This document shows positions 1 through 8,760 of a stretch of 64,000 nucleotides of DNA, in pieces. The DNA comes from Xanthomonas sp. NCPPB 1128. Lineage in GTDB: Bacteria > Pseudomonadota > Gammaproteobacteria > Xanthomonadales > Xanthomonadaceae. The notes below the pieces were generated by a model that did no database searches, was not told the origin of the DNA, and saw nothing but the letters and a program-made list of their open reading frames with translations. Numbering within the stretch: position 1 is the first letter of the stretch; every line of letters starts with the position of its first letter. Made by a program: the position numbers and the translations under genes. The stretch lies in the NCBI RefSeq assembly GCF_001043115.1, contig NZ_LFME01000007.1, positions 1 through 64,000 on the forward strand, in the 5' to 3' direction.

Positions 1-63
1 GGAGGCGGCTGGGGCGGTGGTGGTGGCAGTTCCGGAGGCGGTGGCGCCTCGGGGAGCTGGTGA
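1..63 (+). CDS. C-terminal end of a TPM-domain (YgcG-like) protein, partial
   Basis: Frame 1 is open from the first base and stops with TGA at 61-63. It reads a glycine- and serine-rich tail (GGGWGGGGSSGGGG and so on) ending in SGSW. Such Gly-rich tails are typical of the YgcG/TPM family, in which an exported TPM domain is followed by a membrane segment and a Gly-rich end. The stop overlaps the next gene as TGATG, and that gene also encodes a TPM-like domain, so the two are translationally coupled. Only the tail is visible, so the family call leans on the neighbour. Confidence 0.6.
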   Translation, partial: GGGWGGGGGSSGGGGASGSW

Positions 64-554
64 TGCGCCTGCTCCGGCACCTGTTTGCGCCGTCCGCACA
101 GCGTCTGTTTCCGGCGGCCAGCCTGGAGCGCATCGGCGCGGCGATCGCCGAGGGCGAGCGCCTGCACCGCGGGCAGGTGATGTTCGCGGTGGAGTCGGGC
201 CTGGCGCCGGCGCAGGTGCTGCGTGGCATGTCGCCACTGCTGCGCGCCGAGCAGGCCTTCGCGCAGTTGCGCACCTGGGATACCGAGGCCAATAACGGCG
301 TGCTGATCTACCTGTTGCTGGCCGATCATCACATCGAGATCGTCGCCGACCGCGGCCTGCACGGGCGCGTGGACGCCGCACAGTGGCGCCAGGTCTGCGC
401 ACTGATCGAGCGCGAGATGCGCGCAGGCCAGCCCGAGCAGGCGGTGATCGCCGGCGTCGGCGCGGTCTCGGCGTTGCTGGCCGCGCACTTCCCGGCGCAG
501 CCGGGCCAGCAGGGCAATAACGAATTGCCGAACCTGCCGCAGGTGCTGGATTAG
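63..554 (+). CDS. TPM domain-containing protein
   Basis: A 163-residue protein. After a short N-terminal helix, the segment at about residues 70-140 (TWDTEANNGVLIYLLLADHH, then IEIVADRGLHGRVD) matches the TPM domain first named in the TLP18.3/Psb32/MOLO-1 families. It has no signal peptide or clear membrane segment, unlike its upstream partner, so it is probably the cytosolic member of a LemA-TPM-TPM type cluster. The ATG at 63 overlaps the upstream stop as TGATG; a GTG three bases earlier is the alternative start. TPM proteins are linked to membrane protein quality control or phosphatase-like activity, but no reaction can be assigned here. Confidence 0.7.
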   Translation: MRLLRHLFAPSAQRLFPAASLERIGAAIAEGERLHRGQVMFAVESGLAPAQVLRGMSPLLRAEQAFAQLRTWDTEANNGVLIYLLLADHHIEIVADRGLHGRVDAAQWRQVCALIEREMRAGQPEQAVIAGVGAVSALLAAHFPAQPGQQGNNELPNLPQVLD

Positions 555-747
555 CGCGGCTGGATCTGGGATGTGTCCTGCCGGTAGATGACATGCGGCG
601 TTTTGTCGCCGATGTGGTGGATTCCAGTACGCCTGGCTTCCGCAAGCATGCGGGCGGCCGCGGAATGCGCTATCCACATGCTGCCGATCAGAGCCATTTG
701 CTTGGTTGGGGGTTTGTGCACCGACCTTGCTGCCGACGCATCCCCCC

Positions 748-812
748 GTAGGAGCGCTTCAGCCGCGACGGGCCTTCTCGGTAACGCCCGTCGCGGCTGA
801 AGCCGCTCCTAC
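748..812. repeat. GTAG-headed REP palindrome
   Basis: An inverted repeat with arms of about 23 nt. It starts GTAGGAGCGCTTCAGCCGC and ends in the reverse complement (…GAAGCCGCTCCTAC), with a short central spacer. The left arm has lost one G relative to the other copies in the window. It lies in the 660-bp gap between the TPM gene and lgt. Outside this element and the tandem array that follows, the gap shows nothing gene-like. Confidence 0.85.
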
Positions 813-860
813 GGGACTGCGCAACGCGTCCGACTGTGCAGCGGTCACGCGCAGAGCCGG

Positions 861-1187
861 CGGTGGACGTATGCGCCTGCCCGCAGATGAAGCGCCACCC
901 CGCTGTACCGTCCGCAATCGCGGCAATTGGCGGAGTCAGTGGCAGGCGCGTGCGCCTGTCGGCAGATGAAGCGCCACCCCGCTGTGCCGTCCGCAAATCG
1001 CGGCAACCAGCGGAGTCAGTGGCAGACGCGTGCGCCTGCCGGCAGATGAAGCGCCACTCCGCTGTGCCGTCCGCAAATCGCGGCAACCAGCGGAGTCAGT
1101 GGCAGACGCGTGCGCCTGCCGGCAGATGAAGCGCCACCCCGATGTACCGTCCGCAAATCGCGGCAACCAACGGAGTCAGTGGCAGAA
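861..1187. repeat. 80-bp tandem repeat array upstream of lgt
   Basis: Four head-to-tail units can be anchored on CAGATGAAGCGCCA at 884, 963, 1043 and 1123, giving periods of 79, 80 and 80. The last unit is cut at about 1187 after GGAGTCAGTGGCAGA, and a partial unit precedes the first. Units 2 and 3 differ by a single base; the outer units carry more differences. The array ends 35 bp before the lgt start. The period is not a multiple of three and the open frames across it are repeat artefacts, so I do not regard it as coding. Confidence 0.9.
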
Positions 1188-1221
1188 TAGGCACTCTTTG
1201 CCCCCCGGCCGACGCTTGCGC

Positions 1222-2130
1222 ATGACCTATCTCCACCAGATCGATCCCATCGCCTTCTCGTTCGGGCCGGTGAAGGTGCATTGGTACGGGCTGATGTATC
1301 TGGCCGGCTTCATCTCGGCCTGGTGGCTGGGCCGCCGCCGCATTCGCGCCGGGCGCCTGCCCGGGGTGAACGAGGACGGCTTCTCCGACCTGCTGTTCTA
1401 CGCGATGCTCGGCGTGGTGCTGGGCGGGCGCATCGGCTACATGCTGTTCTACGCGTTGTCCGATTTCCTGGCCGACCCGCTGCTGATCTTCAAGGTGTGG
1501 GACGGTGGCATGAGCTTCCACGGCGGCCTGTTGGGCGTGCTGGCGGCTTGCCTGTGGTGGACGCGCAAGGCGCGCCTGCATTTCTTCGACACCGTCGATT
1601 TCATCGCGCCGCTGGTGCCGCTGGGCCTGGGCTTCGGCCGCATCGGCAATTTCGTCGGCGGCGAGTTGTGGGGCAAGTTGACCCACGCCGGCTGGGGCGT
1701 GATCTTTCCGCACGCGCCAGCGACGGACGGGGTGGCCAACGCACCCGCGCTGGAGAGTCTGATGAGCACCGCGCAACTGCAGCAGCAGTACGCCGCAGGC
1801 CTGCTCGACCGCTATGCCCGCCATCCGTCGCAGCTGTACGAAGCAGCGCTGGAAGGGCTGGTGATGTTCGTGGTGCTGTGGACGTTCTCGATGAAGCCGC
1901 GCGCGCGTTATGCGGTGTCCGGCCTGTTCGCGTTGCTGTACGGCGTGTTCCGTTTCGCGGTGGAGTTCGTGCGGGTGCCGGATGCGCAGCTCGGCTACCT
2001 GGCGTTCCATTGGCTGACCCGCGGCCAGCAGTTGAGCATCCCGCTGATCCTGCTCGGCCTGTTCCTGCTGTGGCGCTCGCGCAGCGCGCCGGTACTGCAG
2101 CCGGTGCCGCCGCCGGAGGTGGCCAAGTGA
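1222..2130 (+). CDS. lgt: Prolipoprotein diacylglyceryl transferase
   Basis: Lgt transfers diacylglycerol from phosphatidylglycerol to the lipobox cysteine of prolipoproteins in the inner membrane, the first step of lipoprotein maturation. The 302-residue product is multi-spanning and carries the family hallmarks: [10 protein letters not shown] (the essential HGG region), the Lgt signature [13 protein letters not shown] and [13 protein letters not shown] near the C terminus. The ATG at 1222 gives the canonical N terminus [23 protein letters not shown] [first part]; the open frame runs upstream only through the tandem repeat array. The stop overlaps the thyA start (GTGA), so the two genes are coupled. 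Confidence 0.97.
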   Translation: MTYLHQIDPIAFSFGPVKVHWYGLMYLAGFISAWWLGRRRIRAGRLPGVNEDGFSDLLFYAMLGVVLGGRIGYMLFYALSDFLADPLLIFKVWDGGMSFHGGLLGVLAACLWWTRKARLHFFDTVDFIAPLVPLGLGFGRIGNFVGGELWGKLTHAGWGVIFPHAPATDGVANAPALESLMSTAQLQQQYAAGLLDRYARHPSQLYEAALEGLVMFVVLWTFSMKPRARYAVSGLFALLYGVFRFAVEFVRVPDAQLGYLAFHWLTRGQQLSIPLILLGLFLLWRSRSAPVLQPVPPPEVAK

Positions 2131-2921
2131 AGCCGTACCTGGAATTGCTGCAGCACGTGCTGGAGCGCGGCGCGGAGAAAGCCGACCGCACCGGCACCGG
2201 CACGCGCAGCGTGTTCGGCTGGCAGATGCGCTTCGACCTCAACGACGGCTTCCCCCTGGTCACCACCAAGAAGCTGCACCTGCGCTCGATCGTGCACGAG
2301 CTGCTGTGGTTCCTGAAAGGCGAGACCAACATCGCCTATCTCAAGGACAACAAGGTCAGCATCTGGGACGAGTGGGCCGATGCGCAGGGCGAACTCGGCC
2401 CGGTGTACGGCAAGCAGTGGCGGCGCTGGACCGGCGCCGACGGCCGCGAGATCGACCAGATGCAGTGGCTGGTGGACGAGATCAAGCGCAACCCGGATTC
2501 GCGGCGGCTGGTGATCAGCGCCTGGAACGTGGCCGAGTTGCCGCAGATGGCGCTGATGCCGTGCCACAGCCTGTTCCAGTTCTACGTGGTCGACGGCAAG
2601 CTCAGCTGCCAGCTGTACCAGCGCAGCGGCGACATCTTCCTGGGCGTGCCGTTCAACATCGCCAGCTACGCGCTTTTGACCCACATGGTGGCGCAGGCCA
2701 CCGGCCTGGGCGTGGGCGATTTCGTGCACACGCTGGGCGACGCGCACCTGTATTCCAATCACTTCGCGCAGGCACGCGAGCAACTGGCGCGTACGCCGCG
2801 GCCGTTGCCGCAGTTGCGGCTGAACCCGGCGGTCACCGATCTGTTCGCCTTCACCTACGACGACATCGCCATCGAGGGCTACGACCCGCATCCGGCGATC
2901 AAGGCGCCGGTGGCGGTGTGA
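2127..2921 (+). CDS. thyA: Thymidylate synthase
   Basis: Converts dUMP and methylene-THF to dTMP and dihydrofolate. At 264 residues it matches the E. coli enzyme in length. The catalytic cysteine is in [31 protein letters not shown] forms the conserved substrate- and folate-binding region, and [11 protein letters not shown] is the usual N-terminal phosphate-binding region. The GTG start at 2127 overlaps the lgt stop by 3 nt. folA follows directly; dihydrofolate made by ThyA is the substrate of FolA, so the pair closes the folate cycle. Confidence 0.97.
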   Translation: MKPYLELLQHVLERGAEKADRTGTGTRSVFGWQMRFDLNDGFPLVTTKKLHLRSIVHELLWFLKGETNIAYLKDNKVSIWDEWADAQGELGPVYGKQWRRWTGADGREIDQMQWLVDEIKRNPDSRRLVISAWNVAELPQMALMPCHSLFQFYVVDGKLSCQLYQRSGDIFLGVPFNIASYALLTHMVAQATGLGVGDFVHTLGDAHLYSNHFAQAREQLARTPRPLPQLRLNPAVTDLFAFTYDDIAIEGYDPHPAIKAPVAV

Positions 2922-2930
2922 ACAGCAGCT

Positions 2931-2960
2931 GGGAATCGGGAATGGAGAATCGGGAATCGG
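2931..2960. repeat. GGGAATC-type simple repeat at the start of folA
   Basis: A short run of near-heptamers (GGGAATC, GGGAATG, GAGAATC, GGGAATC) lies between thyA and the conserved folA core and contains the annotated folA ATG. Related runs occur at 25399-25427, 27898-27980 and 35441-35472 in this window, all at gene borders. Confidence 0.7.
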
Positions 2961-3520
2961 CGAGCGCCGCCGTCGCGACGGGGACGGATGCGGCGCCGCT
3001 TACGCGCCACCCTCTGCAACTGAGCCTGATCGCGGCGCTGGATCGGGCCAATGCGATCGGTCGCGACAATGATTTGCCGTGGCGCTTGCCGGACGATCTG
3101 AAGCGGTTCAAGGCACTCACGCTCGGCAAGCCGGTGCTGATGGGGCGCAAGACCGCGCAGTCGCTGGGGCGCGCGCTGCCCGGGCGCTTGAACCTGGTGA
3201 TGACGCGTTCGGGGCAGGTGCCTTTTGCGGACATGCAGCCGGTGGCGTCGCTGCAGGCGGCGCTCGACGCGGTGCGCGCAGCCGGTGCCACGGAGCTGGC
3301 GGTGATCGGCGGCGGCGACATCTTCGCCCTGGCGCTGCCGTTGGCCGAGGTGCTGTACCTGACCCATGTCGACACCGTGGTCGACGGCGCCGATGCGCAT
3401 TTTCCCGTGTTCGATCCGGCGCAGTGGGACGTAGTGGCGCGGCAGGCGCATCCGGCCGACGCGCGGCATGCGCTGGCCTTCGAGTTCGTGGATTACCGGC
3501 GCCAGTCTGGCGCGGTGTAA
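2942..3520 (+). CDS. folA: Dihydrofolate reductase
   Basis: Reduces dihydrofolate to tetrahydrofolate with NADPH. The core begins near residue 25 (LSLIAALDRANAIGRDN, then LPWRLPDDLKRFK), with KPVLMGRKTAQSLGR and AVIGGGDIFALALP for NADPH binding. Family members usually start about four residues before LSLIAAL, so the first 20-odd residues here are an unusual low-complexity leader encoded by an intergenic GGGAATC-type repeat. No ATG lies closer to the core, so 2942 is kept; an in-frame GTG at 2918 is the alternative. Product 192 residues. Convergent with apaH, as in E. coli. Confidence 0.93.
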   Translation: MENRESASAAVATGTDAAPLTRHPLQLSLIAALDRANAIGRDNDLPWRLPDDLKRFKALTLGKPVLMGRKTAQSLGRALPGRLNLVMTRSGQVPFADMQPVASLQAALDAVRAAGATELAVIGGGDIFALALPLAEVLYLTHVDTVVDGADAHFPVFDPAQWDVVARQAHPADARHALAFEFVDYRRQSGAV

Positions 3521-3562
3521 AGGCCCGCTCGCGGCGTTGACGCCATAGAGCCAGGAGCGTGG

Positions 3563-3855
3563 TTGGGGCGACTTAGCCGCAACGGACGTTACACAGCGAA
3601 AGCCCGTCGCGGCTAAAGCCGCCCACAGGGTCTTGCGGCGAGCTTGCCGGGTGCACTGTGGGAGGGACTTCAGTCCTGACGCATGAAGGTTCCAAGTAGT
3701 TTTGTACTTCGCTCGTCGCGGCTGAAGCCGCTCCCACAGGTGCGGCGCTAGCCTTGTCGGAGGACTGTACTGGGACTTCAGTCCCGACGATGAAGATGTC
3801 AGTCGGCTTTCGGCTTCGTTTGTCGCGGCTGCGTGACAGGCGACTCCCACACGTT
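3563..3855. repeat. Cluster of three REP-like palindromes between folA and apaH
   Basis: Three imperfect inverted repeats follow each other: 3563-3628 (GGCGACTTAGCCGC with GGCTAAAGCCGCC), 3656-3739 (CTGTGGGAGGGACTTCAGTC with GGCTGAAGCCGCTCCCACAG) and about 3762-3852 (GGGACTTCAGTCCCGAC with a diverged partner). They use GTGGGAG heads instead of the GTAGGAG heads seen elsewhere, suggesting a second subfamily. The 350-bp gap between the two convergent genes contains nothing else recognisable. Confidence 0.75.
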
Positions 3856-3874
3856 CGTATGGCGATCTGGGGAA

Positions 3875-4804
3875 TCAATCCTGTTCTGGCGCAGGCGCAG
3901 GTGCGTGCGCAGCGGGGGCCGGGCCACGGTGCGGCGCGCTGCGCCGCCGCGGGGTGCCGCTGCGCGCCGCCGGCGGCGGTCCCTGCACCGGTCGGCCCGG
4001 GACCTGCACCACCTGCAGGTCCTCGCTGTCCAGACGCAACGCGGTGAGCTTGCCGCCCCAGACCGCGCCGGTGTCGATCGCGTGCACACCCTGGGTGATG
4101 GTCAGGCCCAGCGTCGACCAGTGCCCGCAGACGATCTTCAGGTCGCGCTCGACCCGTCCCGGCACCTCGAACCACGGGTACAGGCCCTGCGCCTGGGTGC
4201 CGGGCGTGCCCTTTTCCTCGATCGCGATGCGCCCGCGCGGGGTGCAGTAGCGGGCGCGGGTGAACAGGTTGATGATCGCGCGCGAGCGGTCGTAGCCGGT
4301 CAGCCCCGGCGACCACGCCGGGCGGTCGCCGTACATGTTGCGGAACAGTTTGCGATAGCCGTTGCCGTGCAGTTGCTGCTCGACCTCGCGTGCATGCTTC
4401 TCGGCCAGCGCGGTGGTCCACTTCGGCGCCAGGCCGGCGTGGATCATCATCCAGCCGAGCTCGCGGTCGGCGTGCAGCAGCTTCTGCATGCGCAGCCAGG
4501 TCAGCAGCTCGTCGCGGTCCTCGGCCAGCACGATGCGCTGCAGGTCCGGATTGACCTTGCGCTGTTCGTCCGGGCTGCGCTCGCCGATCGCCAGCAGCGA
4601 CAGATCGTGGTTGCCGAGCACCACCACGCTGTGCTCGCGCAGCGAGTGCACCAGGCGCAGGGTCTCCAGCGATTGCCCGCCGCGGTTGACCAGGTCGCCG
4701 CAGAACCACAGCCGGTCCACCGCCGGATCGAAGCGGATCTTCTCCAGCAACTGCTGGGTGATGTCGTAGCAACCCTGCAGGTCGCCGATCGCCCAGACCG
4801 CCAT
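3875..4804 (-). CDS. apaH: Diadenosine tetraphosphatase (symmetrical)
   Basis: Hydrolyses Ap4A to two ADP, and removes Np4 caps from RNA in E. coli. The calcineurin-like metallophosphatase motifs are intact: GDLQGCYD, FCGDLVNRGGQS and LGNHDLSLLA, with later histidines at MMIHAGL and GHWS. The product has 309 residues; the last 35 or so are a Pro/Arg/Ala-rich tail after the conserved end, longer than the E. coli protein. The ATG overlaps the apaG stop as ATGA, as expected for the apaGH pair. It ends the lptD-surA-pdxA-rsmA-apaG-apaH series. Confidence 0.95.
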   Translation of the reverse strand: MAVWAIGDLQGCYDITQQLLEKIRFDPAVDRLWFCGDLVNRGGQSLETLRLVHSLREHSVVVLGNHDLSLLAIGERSPDEQRKVNPDLQRIVLAEDRDELLTWLRMQKLLHADRELGWMMIHAGLAPKWTTALAEKHAREVEQQLHGNGYRKLFRNMYGDRPAWSPGLTGYDRSRAIINLFTRARYCTPRGRIAIEEKGTPGTQAQGLYPWFEVPGRVERDLKIVCGHWSTLGLTITQGVHAIDTGAVWGGKLTALRLDSEDLQVVQVPGRPVQGPPPAARSGTPRRRSAPHRGPAPAAHAPAPAPEQD

Positions 4805-5193
4805 CAGTGCAGGGTCCGCGGGACGGACAGCACGAACGGCGCGATCGCGGCGATGAACTGGGTGCCGTCGTCGGCTTCCATGTCGTAGTGGCCGCGCATC
4901 GTGCCGTGTTCGGTCTCCAGTACCAGCCCGGAGGTGTAGCGGAAATCCTCGCCCGGGCGCAGCCGCGGCTGTTCGCCGACCACGCCGTCGCCGTCGACGC
5001 GTTCGATGCGGCCGTTGCCGTCGGTGATCTCCCAGTGGCGAGCGATCAGGCGCGCGGCGACGCGGCCACGGTTGTGGATGCGGATCGTGTAGGCGAACGT
5101 GTAGCGTCCGTCCTCCGGCGCCGATTGGTCGTCGAGGAATCGGGGCGACACTTCGACCTCGATCCGATAGGGGGCGTCATCGTTCATCCCCAC
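4804..5193 (-). CDS. apaG: Co2+/Mg2+ efflux protein ApaG (DUF525 fold)
   Basis: A small Ig-like beta-sandwich protein of 129 residues (127 if the second ATG at 5187 is used). It shows the family features: Y-x-I-x-V-x-V-x-P-x-F near the start, [20 protein letters not shown], then [20 protein letters not shown] and GTMRGHYDM. Mutants in Salmonella have cobalt and magnesium phenotypes, but the molecular role is not settled. It is coupled to apaH by a 4-bp overlap. Confidence 0.95.
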   Translation of the reverse strand: MGMNDDAPYRIEVEVSPRFLDDQSAPEDGRYTFAYTIRIHNRGRVAARLIARHWEITDGNGRIERVDGDGVVGEQPRLRPGEDFRYTSGLVLETEHGTMRGHYDMEADDGTQFIAAIAPFVLSVPRTLH

Positions 5194-5493
5194 AGTTTAG
5201 AGCGTGTTTTGCCGTTTGAGGCGAGATGCGTGAGCGGTTCGCGTTGCGAAGCGGGTGGCGTGCGCCAGCGGCCTTGTCCACGGCCCAGGCGCGCCGCGTG
5301 GAGTGGCTTCGCGCCGCGGGCGGTCGGCTTGCGGGAAGGCGGAGCGTGGCGTGCGAGGTCGACGTTCGCGCGTCTTGTTAGCAGACGGCAAAGGCGTCGT
5401 CGCTATGTCCAAATGCCGCTCTGAGGCGTGTCGGTGCCGGCATCGCCTCCGTGCTCGTGGAGCGCCCGGCGCCGCGGGAGCGGCGCAGGCGCG
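5194..5493. other. Gene-free gap between apaG and rsmA
   Basis: About 300 bp with no convincing gene. A 71-residue minus-strand open frame (5197-5412) is Arg/Pro/Ala-rich without family features and reads as a high-GC artefact. No clear palindrome or promoter was found. The gap splits apaGH from rsmA, so apaGH may have its own promoter here. Confidence 0.5.
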
Positions 5494-6288
5494 TCAGGCC
5501 AGGGGCAGGTTGGCCAGGCGCACGAAGTCGCCGACCTCGAGCTGCTCGGCGCGCGCGTCCGGACGCACGCCCGCGGCCTCGAACTGCGCGGCATCGCAGA
5601 CGCCGTTCAAGGCGTTGCGCAGGGTCTTGCGGCGCTGCCCGAATGCGGCGCGGACCACATCGGCGAAGCGCTTGGGATCGGCGATGCCCACCGTCTGCGG
5701 CGGCCGCGGCACCAGCCGCACCACGGCCGAATCCACCTTCGGCGGCGGCCGGAACGCGCCCGGCGGCACCACGAACAGCGAGGTCACCTCGCAGTAGGCC
5801 TGCAGCATCACGCTGAGCCGGCCGTAGACCTTGCTGCCGGGGTCGGCGGCCATGCGGTCGACCACTTCCTTCTGCAGCATGAAGTGCATGTCGGCGATCG
5901 CCGTGGCGTGGTCCAGCGCATGGAACAGGATCGGCGAGGAGATGTTGTAGGGCAGGTTGCCGACCAGGCGGATGCGCGCGCCCTCGGCCAGGGCGGCGAA
6001 ATCCACCGACAGCACGTCGCGGTTGAGGATGGTCAGTTCGCCGACGTCGGCGGCCGCCGCGGTCAACGGCGCGATCAGGTCGCGGTCGAATTCGATCACG
6101 GTCAGCTGGCCATGCCGGCGCAGCAGCGGGAAGGTGATCGCGCCCTGGCCGGGGCCGATCTCGACCAGCCGGTCGCCCGGCTTGGGATCGACCGCGCGGA
6201 CGATGCTGTCGATGTAGTGGCGGTCGCTGAGGAAGTGCTGGCCAAGGGATTTCTTGGCCGGGGCGCCGAAGCCGGAAGAGGAAGTCAT
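5494..6288 (-). CDS. rsmA: 16S rRNA dimethyladenosine transferase
   Basis: Dimethylates A1518 and A1519 in the 3' hairpin of 16S rRNA during 30S maturation (the KsgA activity; loss gives kasugamycin resistance). The 264-residue protein starts with the typical KKSLGQHFLSD, has the SAM motif VEIGPGQGAIT, acidic motif VIEFDRDL and catalytic NLPYNISSPIL. The ATG at 6288 gives the usual length. It lies 129 bp downstream of pdxA in the conserved lptD-surA-pdxA-rsmA order; a lone REP half-site (about 6340-6362) sits in that gap. Confidence 0.96.
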   Translation of the reverse strand: MTSSSGFGAPAKKSLGQHFLSDRHYIDSIVRAVDPKPGDRLVEIGPGQGAITFPLLRRHGQLTVIEFDRDLIAPLTAAAADVGELTILNRDVLSVDFAALAEGARIRLVGNLPYNISSPILFHALDHATAIADMHFMLQKEVVDRMAADPGSKVYGRLSVMLQAYCEVTSLFVVPPGAFRPPPKVDSAVVRLVPRPPQTVGIADPKRFADVVRAAFGQRRKTLRNALNGVCDAAQFEAAGVRPDARAEQLEVGDFVRLANLPLA

Positions 6289-6417
6289 GGCGGGCAGTTT
6301 ATCGGCATGCGCGGGGTGGCGCGCGCTTGCAGTGACGCAGGAGCGGCTTCAGCCGCGACCGGCATCACCGGGCGTGCCCTGGTTGCGGCAGATGCCGAAC
6401 GCCGCCCGGAGATGCGC

Positions 6418-7395
6418 CTAGGACTGCGCGCGGCGCGCCGCCAGTTGCGCGCACAGCGCAGTGGCAGCGAACAGGCTGGACGGGTCGGCCACGCCGCGGC
6501 CGGCCAGCTCCAGTGCGGTGCCGTGGTCGACCGCCACGCGTGGATAGGGCAGGCCCAGGGTCAGGTTCACCGCCTGCTCGAAGCCGCTGTACTTGAGCAC
6601 CGGCAGGCCCTGGTCGTGATACATCGCCAGCACCGCGTCCACGGTCGCCAGCTTCTGCGGCAGGAACGCGGTATCGGCCGGCAACGGGCCGAGCAGGCGC
6701 ATGCCCTGCGCGCGCAAGGCGTCCAGCACCGGCTGCATCACCTCGATCTCCTCAAGGCCCAGGTGCCCATCCTCGCCGGCATGCGGGTTCAGCCCCAGCA
6801 CCGCGATGGTCGGCGTGGCGATGCCGAACTCATTGCGCAAGGCGGCTTCGGTGATGCGCAGGCTGCGTTCCAGCAGGGCCGGCGTGAGCGCATCGGCGAC
6901 GGCGCGCAGCGGCAGATGGGTCGTGACCAAGGCCACGCGCACGATGGCGTTGGCCAGCATCATCACCACCTCGCGGCCGGCGTGTTGGGCCAACAGCTCG
7001 GTGGTGCCGGTGTAGGCGATGCCGCCGGCGTTGATCGCCGCCTTGTGCACCGGGCCGGTCACCACGCCGTCCAGTTCCCCGCTCAGGCAGGCATCGGCGG
7101 CCTGGGTCAGTGCGGCGATCACCGCGGCCGCGTTGGCCGGTTCGGTCGCGCCAAAGCGGCTGGGCACGGCATTGGCGACCGTGCGCAGGCGCAGGTCGCC
7201 AGGGGCGAGGGCGGGGCTGGATTCGGGCAGCAACTGCAGTGGCAGCGACAGCGCCGCGGCGGCGGCGCGCAAGGTGTCGGGATCGGCGAAGGCCAGGAGC
7301 TGGCAGTCGTGGCGCGGCTGCTGCGCCAGCCGCACGCACAGCTCCGGGCCGATCCCGCCCGGCTCGCCCGGCACCAGCGCGAGCGAGGGGCGCAT
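6418..7395 (-). CDS. pdxA: 4-hydroxythreonine-4-phosphate dehydrogenase
   Basis: Oxidises 4-phosphohydroxy-L-threonine in pyridoxal phosphate synthesis; its unstable product feeds PdxJ. 325 residues. Visible motifs: LVPGEPGGIGPEL at the N terminus, VTGPVHKAAIN, GTTELLAQHAG, LNPHAGEDGHLG and MYHDQGLPVLKYSGF, whose histidines bind the catalytic metal. It begins 3 bp after the surA stop and is clearly cotranscribed with it. Confidence 0.96.
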   Translation of the reverse strand: MRPSLALVPGEPGGIGPELCVRLAQQPRHDCQLLAFADPDTLRAAAAALSLPLQLLPESSPALAPGDLRLRTVANAVPSRFGATEPANAAAVIAALTQAADACLSGELDGVVTGPVHKAAINAGGIAYTGTTELLAQHAGREVVMMLANAIVRVALVTTHLPLRAVADALTPALLERSLRITEAALRNEFGIATPTIAVLGLNPHAGEDGHLGLEEIEVMQPVLDALRAQGMRLLGPLPADTAFLPQKLATVDAVLAMYHDQGLPVLKYSGFEQAVNLTLGLPYPRVAVDHGTALELAGRGVADPSSLFAATALCAQLAARRAQS

Positions 7396-7398
7396 GGA

Positions 7399-8760
7399 TC
7401 AGGGCTTGGCGGCGGGCGCCGGCGCGGGCGTGGCCGCCGGCGCAGTGGCGGCGTCGGTGTTGCCCACGCGCAGGTCGACGTAGGCTTCGCCGCGCATTTC
7501 CTGCAGGAAGCGGTTGTATTCCTCTTCCAGCTTGCGGCGGCCGATGGTCTCGCGGACCTGGGCGCGCTGGGTATCGCTGGTCACGTCGGTCTGGCGCTCG
7601 GCGACGCGCTGCACGATGTGCCAGCCGGCCTCGGTGCGGAACGGCTGCGAAATCTGGCCGTCCTGGAGGCTCGCGACGTGCTGGCCGAAGTCCGGGCCGA
7701 ACGCGTCGGCCGGGAACCAGCCCAGATCGCCACCCTGGCTGCGGCTGTTGGTGTCTTCCGACGCTTCCTTGGCCACGGCCTGGAAGTCGGCGCCGCCGGC
7801 GATGCGCGCACGCAGGGTCTCGATCTTGGCCTTGGCGGCCGCATCGGGCTGCGCGTCGTTGACCCGGATCAGGATGTGGCGGGCGTGGTACTCGGTGACG
7901 GTCTTCTTTTCCGGGTTGGCCGAGGCGTCGCGCACTTCGACCAGCTTCAGCAACTGGAAGCCGCTGGGGCCGCGCAGCGGGCCGGCGACCTGGCCCGGCT
8001 TCATGTCGCGGATCAACTGCGCGAACGCGTTGGGGATTTCGTCCAGGCTGCGCCAGCCCAGATCGCCGCCTTCCAGCGCGTTGGGGCTGTCGGAGTAGCG
8101 CACCGCCGCGGCGTTGAAGTCGATCTCGCCCTTGTCGATCAGGTTCTTGACCCCGTCGATCTTGCCCTGCGCGGTCTTGATCTGCTCGGCGGTGGCGCCT
8201 TCCGGCAGGCCGACCAGGATGTGCGCCAGGTGGTACTGGGTGCCGGTGGTGGCCTGCTGTGCCAGCGCCGCGTCGACTTCGGCCTCGCTGACGTTGATGC
8301 GGCTCTGCGCGAAGCTCTGGCGCAGGCGCTGCACGGTGATCTCGTCGCGCACCGAGTTGCGGAAGTCGGTGTAGGACATGCCGTCGGCGGCCAGCTTCTT
8401 GCGCAGGCCGTCCACGTCGGTACCGTTCTGCTGGGCGATGCTGGCGATGGCACGGTTCAACTCGTCGTCGCCGACGCGGATGCCGGTGCTGTTGGCGCGC
8501 GCGACCTGCAGCTTGACCAGGACCAGGCGCTCGAGCACCTGCCGCTGCAGCACGTTATCCGGCGGCAGCTGCGCCTCGCGGCCGGCATACTGCGCCTTCA
8601 CGTTGCGCACGGCACGATCCAGCTCGCTCTGCAGCACGACATCCTCGTCGACCACCGCGGCAATGCGGTCCAGCGGTTGGGTTTGTTGCGCGGCGGCCGG
8701 AGCGGACACGCCAGCGATCGCCATCAGAGCGGCGAGAAAAACAGAAAGGGTCTTGGTCAT
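7399..8760 (-). CDS. surA: Periplasmic peptidyl-prolyl isomerase and chaperone SurA
   Basis: Chaperone for outer-membrane proteins including LptD, which it adjoins. 453 residues: a signal peptide (MTKTLSVFLAALMAIAGVSA, then PAAAQ), an N-terminal chaperone domain with DRIAAVVDEDVVLQSELD, two parvulin domains (about 175-275, with AHILVGLPEGA; about 290-390, with ARHILIRVNDA and GGDLGWFPADAFGP) and an Ala/Pro-rich end. The ATG at 8760 overlaps the lptD stop (ATGA) and gives the signal peptide directly. The pairing of chaperone and client matches the E. coli order. Confidence 0.96.
   Translation of the reverse strand: MTKTLSVFLAALMAIAGVSAPAAAQQTQPLDRIAAVVDEDVVLQSELDRAVRNVKAQYAGREAQLPPDNVLQRQVLERLVLVKLQVARANSTGIRVGDDELNRAIASIAQQNGTDVDGLRKKLAADGMSYTDFRNSVRDEITVQRLRQSFAQSRINVSEAEVDAALAQQATTGTQYHLAHILVGLPEGATAEQIKTAQGKIDGVKNLIDKGEIDFNAAAVRYSDSPNALEGGDLGWRSLDEIPNAFAQLIRDMKPGQVAGPLRGPSGFQLLKLVEVRDASANPEKKTVTEYHARHILIRVNDAQPDAAAKAKIETLRARIAGGADFQAVAKEASEDTNSRSQGGDLGWFPADAFGPDFGQHVASLQDGQISQPFRTEAGWHIVQRVAERQTDVTSDTQRAQVRETIGRRKLEEEYNRFLQEMRGEAYVDLRVGNTDAATAPAATPAPAPAAKP

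Noticed and set aside
861-1187. CRISPR-like array
   Set aside because: The repeats are contiguous 80-bp units with no variable spacers, and there are no cas genes nearby.
5197-5412. Small minus-strand gene (71 residues) between apaG and rsmA
   Set aside because: No ribosome site, Arg/Pro-rich composition and no recognisable motif; more likely non-coding.
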